Of a stretch of 64,000 nucleotides of DNA, positions 16,350-24,244 are shown one piece after another. Where the stretch lies: the NCBI GenBank assembly GCA_963708455.1, contig CAVPSQ010000010.1, positions 496,001-560,000 of the forward strand. The letters run 5' to 3'. How positions within the stretch are numbered: the stretch's first letter is position 1; each line of letters starts with the position of its first letter. Position numbers and translations under genes: made by a program. The stretch comes from CAIMUS01 sp963708455 (GTDB taxonomy: Bacteria; Pseudomonadota; Gammaproteobacteria; Competibacterales; Competibacteraceae). Below the pieces are notes generated by a model that saw only the letters and a list, made by a program, of their open reading frames with translations, did not search any database and was not told the DNA's origin.

Positions 16350-16740
16350 CAGTGCGGCGCGGCAATGCCGCGTATTCTAGTGGGAGTGATGCCCACCGGG
16401 GTAATCGTTAGCCACGAGCCCCGTATCGAGCCTTGCGGCGCACCCGGCAACGGGTGGGCCGATGCGTAGGCACGACAGCAGGCGAGGTGTAAAGGTAACG
16501 GGTGAAGCCGACCTTGAAGGTATTGAGCCCCAAAAAATTAATGGGAGAGTGCCGACGGGTTGGTCCCCCCGGCAGGCAACAACCGGTATCGCGCTACGGC
16601 GAGCGCTGCGGGTACTTCCCGGGGTCCGAGGCCACGTCGAGCCTGACAGGGCGAGTACGGGGTAACCGAGGAGAGCCGAGTAGCGGTCCGTCGGAGGCGG
16701 GCACCCGCGAACCCGTGTCAAGAGAATCAATCTCAACCAT
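16350..16740 (+). ncRNA. Possible group II intron 5' part (domain I-like)
   Basis: GTGCGGC at 16350 matches the usual 5' end of group II introns. About 390 bases of GC-rich, strongly structured sequence follow with no convincing protein and phrases typical of intron domain I (GGTGAAGCCGACC, GTGCCGACGGG). No intron-encoded protein or domain V follows, so it would be a 5' fragment. It sits just where intI homology stops, suggesting that its insertion broke the integrase. The assignment is tentative. Confidence 0.42.
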
Positions 16741-16872
16741 AGAGCAAGCCGTTGTTTTTCTGGCAAAACAAGAATTTCAAATTGAGAATTGCTGCAAAAT
16801 CAAGCTTGAGTAGCGGAAACCGGGTTATTCTTGTAATCTGTATCCTTATTCATATTTCTTGGGAGTACGACG

Positions 16873-17088
16873 ATGCGTATCAGCGAACGCGGCCAAGTCA
16901 CCATCCCTCAAGAACTGCGGGAGCGCTACGGCCTGCTGCCTAATACCGAGATCCGATTCGTGCCGGACAAGACCGGCCTGCGACTGGTGGCCAGTCCCAC
17001 CGCCAGGGCGGCGGCGATCGAGTCTTTATATGGACGTAAGCGGTTCGACCGCAGTACCGATGAACTCATGTCCCTGCTGCGGGAATGA
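16873..17088 (+). CDS. vapB: AbrB/MazE-type antitoxin (VapB-like)
   Basis: 71 residues with the swapped-hairpin AbrB DNA-binding fold: MRISERGQVTIPQELRERYG, then EIRFVPDKTGLRLV. The C-terminal tail (RFDRSTDELMSLLRE) probably binds the toxin. The stop codon overlaps the start of the PIN-domain gene (ATGA). Together they form a VapBC toxin-antitoxin pair lying between the integron remnant and thrS. Confidence 0.9.
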   Translation: MRISERGQVTIPQELRERYGLLPNTEIRFVPDKTGLRLVASPTARAAAIESLYGRKRFDRSTDELMSLLRE

Positions 17089-17510
17089 ACACCTATCTGG
17101 TCGACACCCACGTCCTCCTGGATATGATTGGGGCTGATGCCCAATTCGGTCCTGGCTCCAGGGATTGTCTGGCGCGCTGCGCAGGTGCTGGCGTGCTGGT
17201 GATCAATCCGGTGATCTATGCGGAGGTGGGGGCGACCATCGACACCATCGAGGAACTCGATGAGTTGCTGCCGAAGACGCTGTTCCGTCGCGACCCGTTA
17301 CCGTGGGAAGCCGCTTATCTCGCGGGTCGTGCGTTCCGCCACTATCGCGCGCGCGGCGGCGATCGCTCGCGGGTGCTCGCCGATTTCCTGATCGGTGCCC
17401 ATGCCGCTACGGAGGCCATGACCCTGATCACCCGTGACCGCGGGTATGCCAAGCATTTTCAGGTCGTCATTGAAGACCCGACAGAACGGAAGGTGGATGA
17501 CGACGCCTGA
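17085..17510 (+). CDS. vapC: PIN-domain ribonuclease toxin VapC
   Basis: 141 residues with the PIN-domain acidic residues: LVDTHVLLDM near the start, an INPVIYAE motif, and VLADFLIGAHA followed by LITRDRGYAKHF near the end. VapC toxins cut tRNA or rRNA and are held in check by VapB. Translation is coupled to vapB. The predicted active site looks complete. Confidence 0.9.
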   Translation: MNTYLVDTHVLLDMIGADAQFGPGSRDCLARCAGAGVLVINPVIYAEVGATIDTIEELDELLPKTLFRRDPLPWEAAYLAGRAFRHYRARGGDRSRVLADFLIGAHAATEAMTLITRDRGYAKHFQVVIEDPTERKVDDDA

Positions 17511-17651
17511 AAAGGTGGATTTTTTTACCCCTTTTCTACATCCTTTCTACACCCTGTTTGCGCCTTTCGGTAACACAAAGCCCGCCAAGCTAATGTAAGC
17601 TACCGTACCGATTGGATACATTATTGCTGATTCAGGCTCCGCTCGGCGCGG

Positions 17652-19475
17652 CTATGACGCCGGGTTGGCAAAAATCGCCCGCGGCGTGCCCACGCTGTTC
17701 TCCTGCAGCGCCCGGTCGATGAAGCTGTCCAGCGAAATCGCGCCGAGATTGCCGGCGCTGCGCTCCCGCAGGGAAATCTCGCCGCGCTCCACCTCGCGAT
17801 GACCGACCACCGCCACGTAGGGGACTTTCAGCGCCTGCGCATCGCGAATTTTAGCCTGCATGCGCTCGCCGCGCGCGTCGACTTCAACTCGTAAACCGGC
17901 TTCAATCAACCGTTGTTTGACCTGTTCGGCGTAGGCGAGCACAGCGTCGGTGATCGGTACGATCACCACCTGTACCGGTGCCAGCCAGAAGGGGAAAGCG
18001 CCGGCGAAATGCTCGATCAGCATGCCGAGGAAACGCTCGACGCTGCCGAACAACGCCCGATGCACCATGAAAGGCCGGCGGCGCGTGCCGTCCGCGGCGA
18101 TGTATTCCAGATCGAAACGCACCGGCAGATTGAAGTCGAACTGGACCGTGCTTAACTGCCATTCGCGACCGATCACGTCGGTCACCTTGAGGTCGATCTT
18201 CGGACCGTAGAAAGCGCCGCCACCCAGGTCGTATTCGTAGTTAAGGCCGAGGGTTTTAACGGCGTGTTCCAACGCCTGGGTCGCTTTTTCCCAATCGGCC
18301 TCCGCGCCGATGGATTTGTCCTTGGGCCGGGTCGAAATATAGGCGGTGAAATCCTTAAGATCGAAGGTGCGCAGGATATACAGCGAGAAACTCAAAGCGC
18401 GGACGATTTCCTCCTCCACCTGGTCCGGAGTGCAGAAAATATGGGCGTCGTCCTGGGTGAAGCCGCGCACCCGGGTCAGTCCCTGCAACGTGCCGCTGAA
18501 TTCATAGCGGTAGACCGTGCCGAATTCGGCTAGCCGCACCGGCAGTTCCTTGTAAGAGCGGATCCGGCTTTTGTAGATATGCGAATGGAACGGGCAGTTC
18601 ATCGGCTTGAGGTAATATTCCTCGCCGTCGATGTCCATCGGCCGATACATGTTCTCGCGATAGAAATCGAGATGGCCGGACGTTTCCCATAGCGTGGCTT
18701 TGCCTATGTGGGGGGTATAGACGAATTCGTAGCCGTTCAAACGGTGCGCTTCCAGACTGAATCGTTCCGCCAGATAGCGGATTTTGGCGCCCTTGGGCTG
18801 CCACAGAATCAGGCCGGCGCCCACCTGTTCGACCGTGGTGAACAGCTCCAACTGGCGGCCCAGAATGCGGTGATCCCGCTTTTTCGCCTCTTCCAGCCGA
18901 TGCAGATACTGCGCCAGTTGCCCGGCGTCGGCCCATAAAGCGCCAGCAATGCGCTGCAGCGCAGGATTCTGGTTGTTGCCGCGCCAGTAGGCGGCGGACA
19001 CATGCAGCAGCTTGAAAGCGTCGGCAGGAATCTCCCCGGTGGCGGCGACATGCGGCCCGCAGCAGAGATCAGTGAAATTACCATGCGAATAGACGGTCAG
19101 CCTGGGCTGCTGCCCTTGCGGCAGCGGCTCACCGTATTCGTTGGTACCCCGTGCCAGAATTTCGTTGATGATTTCCAACTTGTAAGGCTGCCCAGCGAAC
19201 AGCGTGCGTGCCTCGTCGGGCGTCACTTCCCGCAGGCGGAAAGGATGGCTGGCGCCCAACAGTTCCTGCATACGCCGCTCGATCGTTTCGAGGTCCTCGG
19301 GTGTCAGGGTCCGGGACAGGTCAAAATCGTAGAAAAAGCCTTCCTCGGTGGCCGGACCGTAACCCAACCGGGCATCTGGAAACAGGGAGAGTACCGCTTC
19401 CGCAAGCACATGAGAAGCTGAATGCCGCATCCGGTGCAGCCGGTCTTTGGAGACTGAAGGGGTCATATCGTTCAT
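17652..19475 (-). CDS. thrS: Threonyl-tRNA synthetase lacking the TGS domain
   Basis: Charges tRNA-Thr. 607 residues, versus ~640 in most bacteria, because the N-terminal TGS domain is absent. The protein begins directly with the editing domain (RHSASHVLAEAV, with HxxxH, and DLCCGPHV). Class II catalytic motifs follow: MNCPFHSHIYKS, YRYEFSGTLQGLTRVRGFTQDDAHIF and HRALFGSVERFLGMLIEH. The C-terminal anticodon-binding domain follows (VVIVPITDAVLAYAE). A similar TGS-less form is known in cyanobacteria. It starts 4 bp after ruvB, an unusual place; the standard thrS-infC-rpmI-rplT context is not present. It may be an acquired or second synthetase. Confidence 0.93.
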   Translation of the reverse strand: MNDMTPSVSKDRLHRMRHSASHVLAEAVLSLFPDARLGYGPATEEGFFYDFDLSRTLTPEDLETIERRMQELLGASHPFRLREVTPDEARTLFAGQPYKLEIINEILARGTNEYGEPLPQGQQPRLTVYSHGNFTDLCCGPHVAATGEIPADAFKLLHVSAAYWRGNNQNPALQRIAGALWADAGQLAQYLHRLEEAKKRDHRILGRQLELFTTVEQVGAGLILWQPKGAKIRYLAERFSLEAHRLNGYEFVYTPHIGKATLWETSGHLDFYRENMYRPMDIDGEEYYLKPMNCPFHSHIYKSRIRSYKELPVRLAEFGTVYRYEFSGTLQGLTRVRGFTQDDAHIFCTPDQVEEEIVRALSFSLYILRTFDLKDFTAYISTRPKDKSIGAEADWEKATQALEHAVKTLGLNYEYDLGGGAFYGPKIDLKVTDVIGREWQLSTVQFDFNLPVRFDLEYIAADGTRRRPFMVHRALFGSVERFLGMLIEHFAGAFPFWLAPVQVVIVPITDAVLAYAEQVKQRLIEAGLRVEVDARGERMQAKIRDAQALKVPYVAVVGHREVERGEISLRERSAGNLGAISLDSFIDRALQENSVGTPRAIFANPAS

Positions 19476-19478
19476 CGA

Positions 19479-20603
19479 TTATCTGCTGATTGAGAGCTGG
19501 GATCGCCGCCAGAAAATAACCGGATTGCGCCGAAGAATCCAGAGGCGGAGATCAATGCGGCGGATCATGAGGATTTCGAACAGATCCTTGTTGTAAGGCG
19601 CGGCGTGACCGGGTAAACCGAAATGCCGATAGGCGTGCGGTGTCGCCACCCGGCCGCGCGGCGTGCGCATGATAAAACCCTGCTGGATTAGATACGGCTC
19701 CAGCACGTCCTCGATGGTGCCGCGCTCTTCGCTCAGCGCGGCGGACAGGGTATCCAGACCGACCGGACCGCCGCCGAACTTGTCGATCACGGCCAATAAC
19801 AGCCGCCGGTCCAGTTCGTCGAAGCCGCACGAGTCCACTTTGAGCATATCCAGCGCCTGCTGGGCCACGGCGACGCTGATGCGGCCGTCGGCTTTCACCT
19901 GGGCATAATCGCGCACCCGCCGCAGCAGGCGGTTGGCGATGCGGGGCGTGCCACGCGAGCGCTGGCCGATCTCGATGGCGCCCGCCGCTGCGGTCTCCAC
20001 GTCCAGAAGACGGGCCGAGCGCTGCACGATTTGGGTCAGTTCTTCAGGGGTATAGAAATCCAGCCGGTGCACGATGCCGAAACGGTCCCGCAGCGGCGAG
20101 GTCAGCAGACCCGCGCGGGTGGTGGCGCCGACCAGCGTGAACGGCGGCAGATCCAGCTTGATGGAACGGGCCGCCGGACCTTCGCCGATCATGATATCCA
20201 GTTGATAGTCCTCCATCGCCGGATAAAGGGTTTCCTCCACGATCGGGCTCAGGCGGTGGATTTCGTCCACGAACAACACGTCGTGCGGCTCCAGATTGGT
20301 CAGCAGCGCCGCCAGATCGCCGGGCCGCTCCAGCACCGGTCCCGAAGTCTGGCGCAGATTGACGCCCATTTCGACGGCGATGATATGCGCCAGGGTGGTC
20401 TTGCCCAGTCCCGGCGGACCAAACAGCAGCACATGATCCAGCGCCTCGCCCCGGCAACGGGCGGCGCGGATGAAGATATCGAGTTGCTCGCGGATAATGT
20501 GCTGGCCGATGTATTCGGCCAGCGTGCGGGGGCGGATGGCTCGATCGAGCACGACCTCCTCACTAACGGCTTCCGGGGCAATCAGGCGCTCGGGTGGAAT
20601 CAT
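19479..20603 (-). CDS. ruvB: Holliday junction branch migration ATPase RuvB
   Basis: Hexameric AAA+ motor that drives branch migration with RuvA. Walker A GPPGLGKTTLAHI, Walker B VLFVDEIHRLSP, sensor LVGATTRAGLL, and the C-terminal winged helix (DTLSAALSEERGTIEDVLEPYLIQ shortened here to its core) are present. Start ATG 20603 (MIPPERLIAP) is chosen over upstream codons. After the usual end (YRHFGLP) the frame runs on for about 35 unusual residues (including RRIDLRLWILRRNP) to the thrS start, probably a by-product of the thrS insertion. Confidence 0.95.
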   Translation of the reverse strand: MIPPERLIAPEAVSEEVVLDRAIRPRTLAEYIGQHIIREQLDIFIRAARCRGEALDHVLLFGPPGLGKTTLAHIIAVEMGVNLRQTSGPVLERPGDLAALLTNLEPHDVLFVDEIHRLSPIVEETLYPAMEDYQLDIMIGEGPAARSIKLDLPPFTLVGATTRAGLLTSPLRDRFGIVHRLDFYTPEELTQIVQRSARLLDVETAAAGAIEIGQRSRGTPRIANRLLRRVRDYAQVKADGRISVAVAQQALDMLKVDSCGFDELDRRLLLAVIDKFGGGPVGLDTLSAALSEERGTIEDVLEPYLIQQGFIMRTPRGRVATPHAYRHFGLPGHAAPYNKDLFEILMIRRIDLRLWILRRNPVIFWRRSQLSISR

Positions 20604-20655
20604 GGCGACAGTTGGAATGGATTCGCTGTTAAGGGTGCGCCGGGTGCACCGGGCA

Positions 20656-21261
20656 TTAGCGGCGCACGCTGGCTTGCAGGGCGCGGCGGATGATCTCTTC
20701 GCTAGGCAGATCGCGGGTATCCAGCGCATTCACCATACGGGCGGCATCAGGCAGTTTATAGCCCAGAGCCACCAGCGCGCTGATGGCGTCATCGGCAGGG
20801 CTGACCGGCGTTAGGGGCGCCCTGGTGGCGGCGCCGTTGAGGTCTTCGGCCAAACCCAGAGCGCCGATGCGGTCGCGCATTTCCACGATAAGCCGTTCCG
20901 CGGTTTTCTTGCCGATGCCCGGCAGCCGGGTCAGGGTGAGGGCGTCACCTTCTTCGATGCAACGAGCGAAGCTGTCTACGGTCATGCCGGATAGAATCAA
21001 CAGTGCCAGCTTGGCGCCGATGCCGCTGACCTTGATCAGGTTGCGAAACAGCGTGCGCTCGTCCAGCGCCGCAAAGCCGTACAGGATATGGGCGTCTTCG
21101 CGCACCGCCAGATGGGTGTACAGGATGACTTCCTGGCCAACCTCCGGCAGTTTGTAGAAGGTAGCAAGAGACGCCTCCAGGTCGTAACCCACGCCGTTCA
21201 CTTCGAGCAGCAGATAGGGAGGATGTTTCCCGGCCAGAATGCCGCGTAGTCGCCCGATCAT
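20656..21261 (-). CDS. ruvA: Holliday junction DNA helicase subunit RuvA
   Basis: 201-residue DNA-binding partner of RuvB. N-terminal OB fold (MIGRLRGILAGKHPPYLLLE), two helix-hairpin-helix motifs (LIKVSGIGAKLALLILSG and LTRLPGIGKKTAERLIVEM), and the flexible C-terminal domain III (DAISALVALGYKLPDAARMV). The ATG at 21261 overlaps the ruvC stop by 4 bp, showing translational coupling. Confidence 0.97.
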   Translation of the reverse strand: MIGRLRGILAGKHPPYLLLEVNGVGYDLEASLATFYKLPEVGQEVILYTHLAVREDAHILYGFAALDERTLFRNLIKVSGIGAKLALLILSGMTVDSFARCIEEGDALTLTRLPGIGKKTAERLIVEMRDRIGALGLAEDLNGAATRAPLTPVSPADDAISALVALGYKLPDAARMVNALDTRDLPSEEIIRRALQASVRR

Positions 21262-21776
21262 GACCGCCTTCTGTTGCCCCCGGTGCACCGTCCCAGCCGG
21301 CTTAAGGTTTGCACGGTATGGCCGTGACAGAGTGCCACCGCTAGCGCATCGGCGGCGTCCGCTGGTGGGCGGGTAGCGAGTTGCAGTAGCGCGCACACCA
21401 TGTGCTGGACCTGCTCCTTGGAGGCGCCGCCGCTGCCCACCACCGCCTGTTTGACACGGCGCGGCGCGTACTCGCTGACCGGCAGATCGGCCATGACCCC
21501 GGCGCAGATGGCGACGCCCCGCGCCTGCCCTAGCTTCAGGGCGGAATCGGGGTTGCGATTGAGAAACACCTGTTCCACCGCCATTTCATCCGGTTTATAA
21601 GCTGCGATCAGCCGGCTCAGCGAGGTGTAGATGATTTTCAGCCGCTCCGGCAGGGACTGTTCGCTGGCAGTGCGGATGCAACCGCAATCGTGATAATGAC
21701 AGCGGCTCCCGATCAGCTCGATCAATCCGTAACCGGTGACCTGTGAACCTGGGTCGATACCGAGAATGCGGGTCAT
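21258..21776 (-). CDS. ruvC: Crossover junction endodeoxyribonuclease RuvC
   Basis: Holliday junction resolvase, 172 residues. Catalytic acidic residues lie in RILGIDPGSQVTGYGLIEL (first Asp), EMAVEQVFLNRNPDSALKLGQARG (Glu) and PADAADALAVALCHGH (two Asp). An upstream ATG at 21788 would add four residues; MTRILGID at 21776 matches the family start. First of ruvCAB and 14 bp after yebC. Confidence 0.97.
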   Translation of the reverse strand: MTRILGIDPGSQVTGYGLIELIGSRCHYHDCGCIRTASEQSLPERLKIIYTSLSRLIAAYKPDEMAVEQVFLNRNPDSALKLGQARGVAICAGVMADLPVSEYAPRRVKQAVVGSGGASKEQVQHMVCALLQLATRPPADAADALAVALCHGHTVQTLSRLGRCTGGNRRRS

Positions 21777-21790
21777 GGCGTGGCGCAAGG

Positions 21791-22534
21791 CTAGAGTTGC
21801 GCCAGAATGGTTTCGGCAATATCGGCGTTCGAGTAGACAGTCTGGGTATCGTCCAGATCCTCCAGCAGGTCAAGCAGCTTGACCATTTTGGCGGCGTTGT
21901 CCAGGTCCAGCGACGAACTGGTGGTCGCGCGCATGGTCACTTCGGCCTGTTCCGGCTGCAGGCCGGCGGTGTGCATTGCCTGCAGCACCGCGCCGAAATC
22001 TGCCGGTCCGGTCAGCACATCCACCGAGCCGTCCTCGTTGGTCACCACGTCGTCAGCACCCGCTTCCAGGGCAACTTCCAGGATACGCTCCTCGTCGCCG
22101 CCAGCGGGGTAGCTCAGCACGCCGGTTTGGGTGAACAGAAACCCCACGGAGCCGCTGGCGCCCAGATTGCCGCCGCACTTGCTGAATGCATGGCGCACTT
22201 CGGCGACCGTGCGATTGCGGTTATCGGTCAGGCAGTCCACCATGACGGCAACACCGCCCGGACCGTAGCCTTCGTAGCGAATTTCTTCGTAATTGGCGTC
22301 ATCGGCCGCACCGGCGCCGCGTTTGATAGCGCGTTCCACGGTATCTTTGGTCATATTGGCGCTGAGCGCCTTTTCCACCGCGGCGCGCAAGCGGGGGTTG
22401 GAGCCAATATCGGCCCTGCCCATCCGGGCGGAGACGGTGATCTCGCGAATCAGCCCGGTGAACAATTTGCCCCGTCTGGCGTCCTGAGCGTTCTTACGGT
22501 GCTGGATATTCGCCCATTTACTGTGTCCGGCCAT
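21791..22534 (-). CDS. yebC: YebC/PmpR family protein
   Basis: Family of DNA-binding regulators and translation-associated factors; some members help ribosomes through difficult motifs. 247 residues with the signature start MAGHSKWANIQHRKNAQDARRG in shortened form MAGHSKWANIQHRKNAQ, then KLFTGLIREI and the GYGPGGVAVMVD region. Start ATG 22534 has AGAGGA upstream. Its place before ruvC is typical. Confidence 0.95.
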   Translation of the reverse strand: MAGHSKWANIQHRKNAQDARRGKLFTGLIREITVSARMGRADIGSNPRLRAAVEKALSANMTKDTVERAIKRGAGAADDANYEEIRYEGYGPGGVAVMVDCLTDNRNRTVAEVRHAFSKCGGNLGASGSVGFLFTQTGVLSYPAGGDEERILEVALEAGADDVVTNEDGSVDVLTGPADFGAVLQAMHTAGLQPEQAEVTMRATTSSSLDLDNAAKMVKLLDLLEDLDDTQTVYSNADIAETILAQL

Positions 22535-22635
22535 GCCATCCTCTAAAGCAATATTCAAAGAGTTAACATGAGTCACAGTTTAACATTGTGTTTTATGCCT
22601 GCCCACGCCATGCCCAGGCCGCCTTGCCTCGTGCG

Positions 22636-23319
22636 ATGAATACTCTGTCCGGACACGCCTGCCGGCAGGAGACCGTCATTCTGGTCCACGGTCTGTACCT
22701 GCGCGGCTTTTGCATGGCTCCGCTGGCGCGGCGGCTGGCGCGGGCAGGCTATCGGACCGTGCTGTTTTCCTATCCCAGCCGGCGCAGCACGCCGGCTGAT
22801 CTGGTGGAGTTAGGGCAGCCCGTGCTAGCCGCCGTCACCACGCCCACGGTGCACTGGGTCGCTCACAGCTTGGGCGGTCTGATCGTCCGGCAGATATTCG
22901 CCCTGGCGTCGGACCTGCCGCCGGGACGGGTAGTGACGCTGGGCGCGCCTCACCAGGGCAACCAGGTCGCGCGCCGGTTGTATGATAAAGGCTGCAAGTT
23001 CATGCTCGGTCGCAGCAGCGAACTGGGATTGCTGGGCGATGCGCCGCCCTGGTATGAACAGGGGGAATTAGGCTCGATAGCCGGCACGCTGAACGTGGGT
23101 CTGGGACGGTTGTTCGGGCCGGTGTCACCGCCCGCCGATGGCACAGTGGCCGTGGCGGAGACCTATCTGCCCGGCATGACGGATCATATCTGCCTGCCGG
23201 TCAGCCATATCGGGCTGTTGTTTTCTTCCGCCGCGGCCGGGCAGGTGCGTACATTTCTGGCAACGGGGAGGTTTTTGCATGAATATCAGGATAGAGAACC
23301 TATTCGTACCACTCTCTGA
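22636..23319 (+). CDS. Alpha/beta-hydrolase (small lipase/esterase)
   Basis: 227 residues. Oxyanion region VILVHGLYLRGF, nucleophile elbow WVAHSLGGLIV, acidic residue candidate in PPADGTVAVAET, and catalytic His candidate in DHICLPVSHIGLL. This is the minimal catalytic pattern of bacterial triacylglycerol lipase/PGAP1-like esterases. No signal peptide is obvious, so it is probably cytoplasmic. It is divergent from yebC. An ATG at 22636 is preferred to an upstream start that adds an unconserved leader. Confidence 0.82.
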   Translation: MNTLSGHACRQETVILVHGLYLRGFCMAPLARRLARAGYRTVLFSYPSRRSTPADLVELGQPVLAAVTTPTVHWVAHSLGGLIVRQIFALASDLPPGRVVTLGAPHQGNQVARRLYDKGCKFMLGRSSELGLLGDAPPWYEQGELGSIAGTLNVGLGRLFGPVSPPADGTVAVAETYLPGMTDHICLPVSHIGLLFSSAAAGQVRTFLATGRFLHEYQDREPIRTTL

Positions 23320-23512
23320 GCGTGCTGCTGCAACCGCGATCATAATGCTGGGTGCCGGGTGACAAAACTTCGGCAACCATGACGGGATCAGTCTTGCAGT
23401 AGGGATCGCCACGTTCCGCGCTACAGCGCACCAACACGTCGGGATAGTAAACATCATCCGCGACCCGGATTTGCAAGTCACCAAAGAAAAATTTCTGTCC
23501 TACGCTTGACAT
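23300..23512 (-). pseudogene. Fragment of a Uma2-family (DUF820) restriction-endonuclease-like protein
   Basis: The translated segment has the core of Uma2 proteins (RVADDVYYPDVLVRC, then DPVMVAEVLSPGTQHYDRG), including the D and ExLS active-site region of this PD-(D/E)XK group. Only about 70 of ~190 residues are present; both ends are missing. The fragment lies tail-to-tail between the lipase and the nrtR operators. Confidence 0.75.
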
Positions 23513-23554
23513 AGTGTTGTCATTACACTAACATCTGGTGTACTTTTTACACTA
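23513..23554 (+). promoter_or_regulatory. Paired candidate NrtR operators
   Basis: Two similar palindromes lie just upstream of nrtR: AGTGT-TGTCATT-ACACT at 23513-23529 and GGTGTA-CTTTT-TACACT at about 23537-23553. Their centres are ~24 bp apart, so both would be on one DNA face. NrtR repressors usually control their own gene and nearby NAD genes. The assignment rests on symmetry and position. Confidence 0.6.
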
Positions 23555-23560
23555 AGAGGC

Positions 23561-24214
23561 TTGAAGCTGTCCTTGAATCAACCCTCACTGATCATTTCCA
23601 CTGACGTGGTGCCGTTCCGCATTGGCGACGGGCGGCTGGAAACGTTGCTGGTGGGGCAGGATAACGACTGCTGGCGGCTGCCGGGCGGCGATATGGACGA
23701 GGGGGAAGATCTGGACACCGCGGCTTTGCGCCATCTGCACGAACAGACCGGCCTGCGCGACGTGTACCTGGAGCAGCTTTATACCTTCGGGCACCCCGAC
23801 CGGGTGCAACGTCAGCGGCTGGTTTCTGTTGCTTATTTCGCCCTGGTGCGAGAGCGGCAGTCTGCGGACAACTCGACAGTCAACCCAGGCACTGGCTGGT
23901 TTCCGCTCGCCGCCTTGCCACCGCTGCAACTGGATCATGCTGAGGTGATGGCTATGGCGCATAAACGGCTGGCCGCCAAGCTGGCCTATTCCACCATTGC
24001 GCTGCAATTCATGCCGGAGCGTTTTACCTTGCGCGCCCTGCAAACCGTTTACGAAACCATTCTGGACATGACCTTGGATAAACGTAATTTCCGCAAGCGG
24101 CTATCCGCCCTGGGCTGTATCGAACCGACTGGTGAACTGGATCACCATGGCAACCACCGTCCGGCCAAGCTCTACCGTGCCAGGATGCCCGGCCAGGTCG
24201 AATTCATCAAATAA
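23561..24214 (+). CDS. nrtR: NrtR-type Nudix-related transcriptional regulator of NAD metabolism
   Basis: 217 residues: an N-terminal Nudix fold and a C-terminal winged helix (MPERFTLRALQTVYETIL, LDKRNFRKRLSALGCIEPTG, HRPAKLYRA), the NrtR architecture. The Nudix box reads GGDMDEGEDLDTAALRHLHE then QTGL; the usual catalytic REUxEE is degraded to RHLHEQ, so it likely senses ADP-ribose-type ligands rather than hydrolysing them. Directly upstream of nadA (30 bp), supporting NAD control. The start is uncertain: TTG 23561 or TTG 23573. Confidence 0.85.
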   Translation: MKLSLNQPSLIISTDVVPFRIGDGRLETLLVGQDNDCWRLPGGDMDEGEDLDTAALRHLHEQTGLRDVYLEQLYTFGHPDRVQRQRLVSVAYFALVRERQSADNSTVNPGTGWFPLAALPPLQLDHAEVMAMAHKRLAAKLAYSTIALQFMPERFTLRALQTVYETILDMTLDKRNFRKRLSALGCIEPTGELDHHGNHRPAKLYRARMPGQVEFIK

Positions 24215-24244
24215 CCCTTTCCGCCAATCACTCCAACACAGCCC

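Noticed and set aside
16377..16813. Overlapping ORFs in the GC-rich region after intI
   Set aside because: They match no protein pattern; the sequence looks like structured intron RNA instead.
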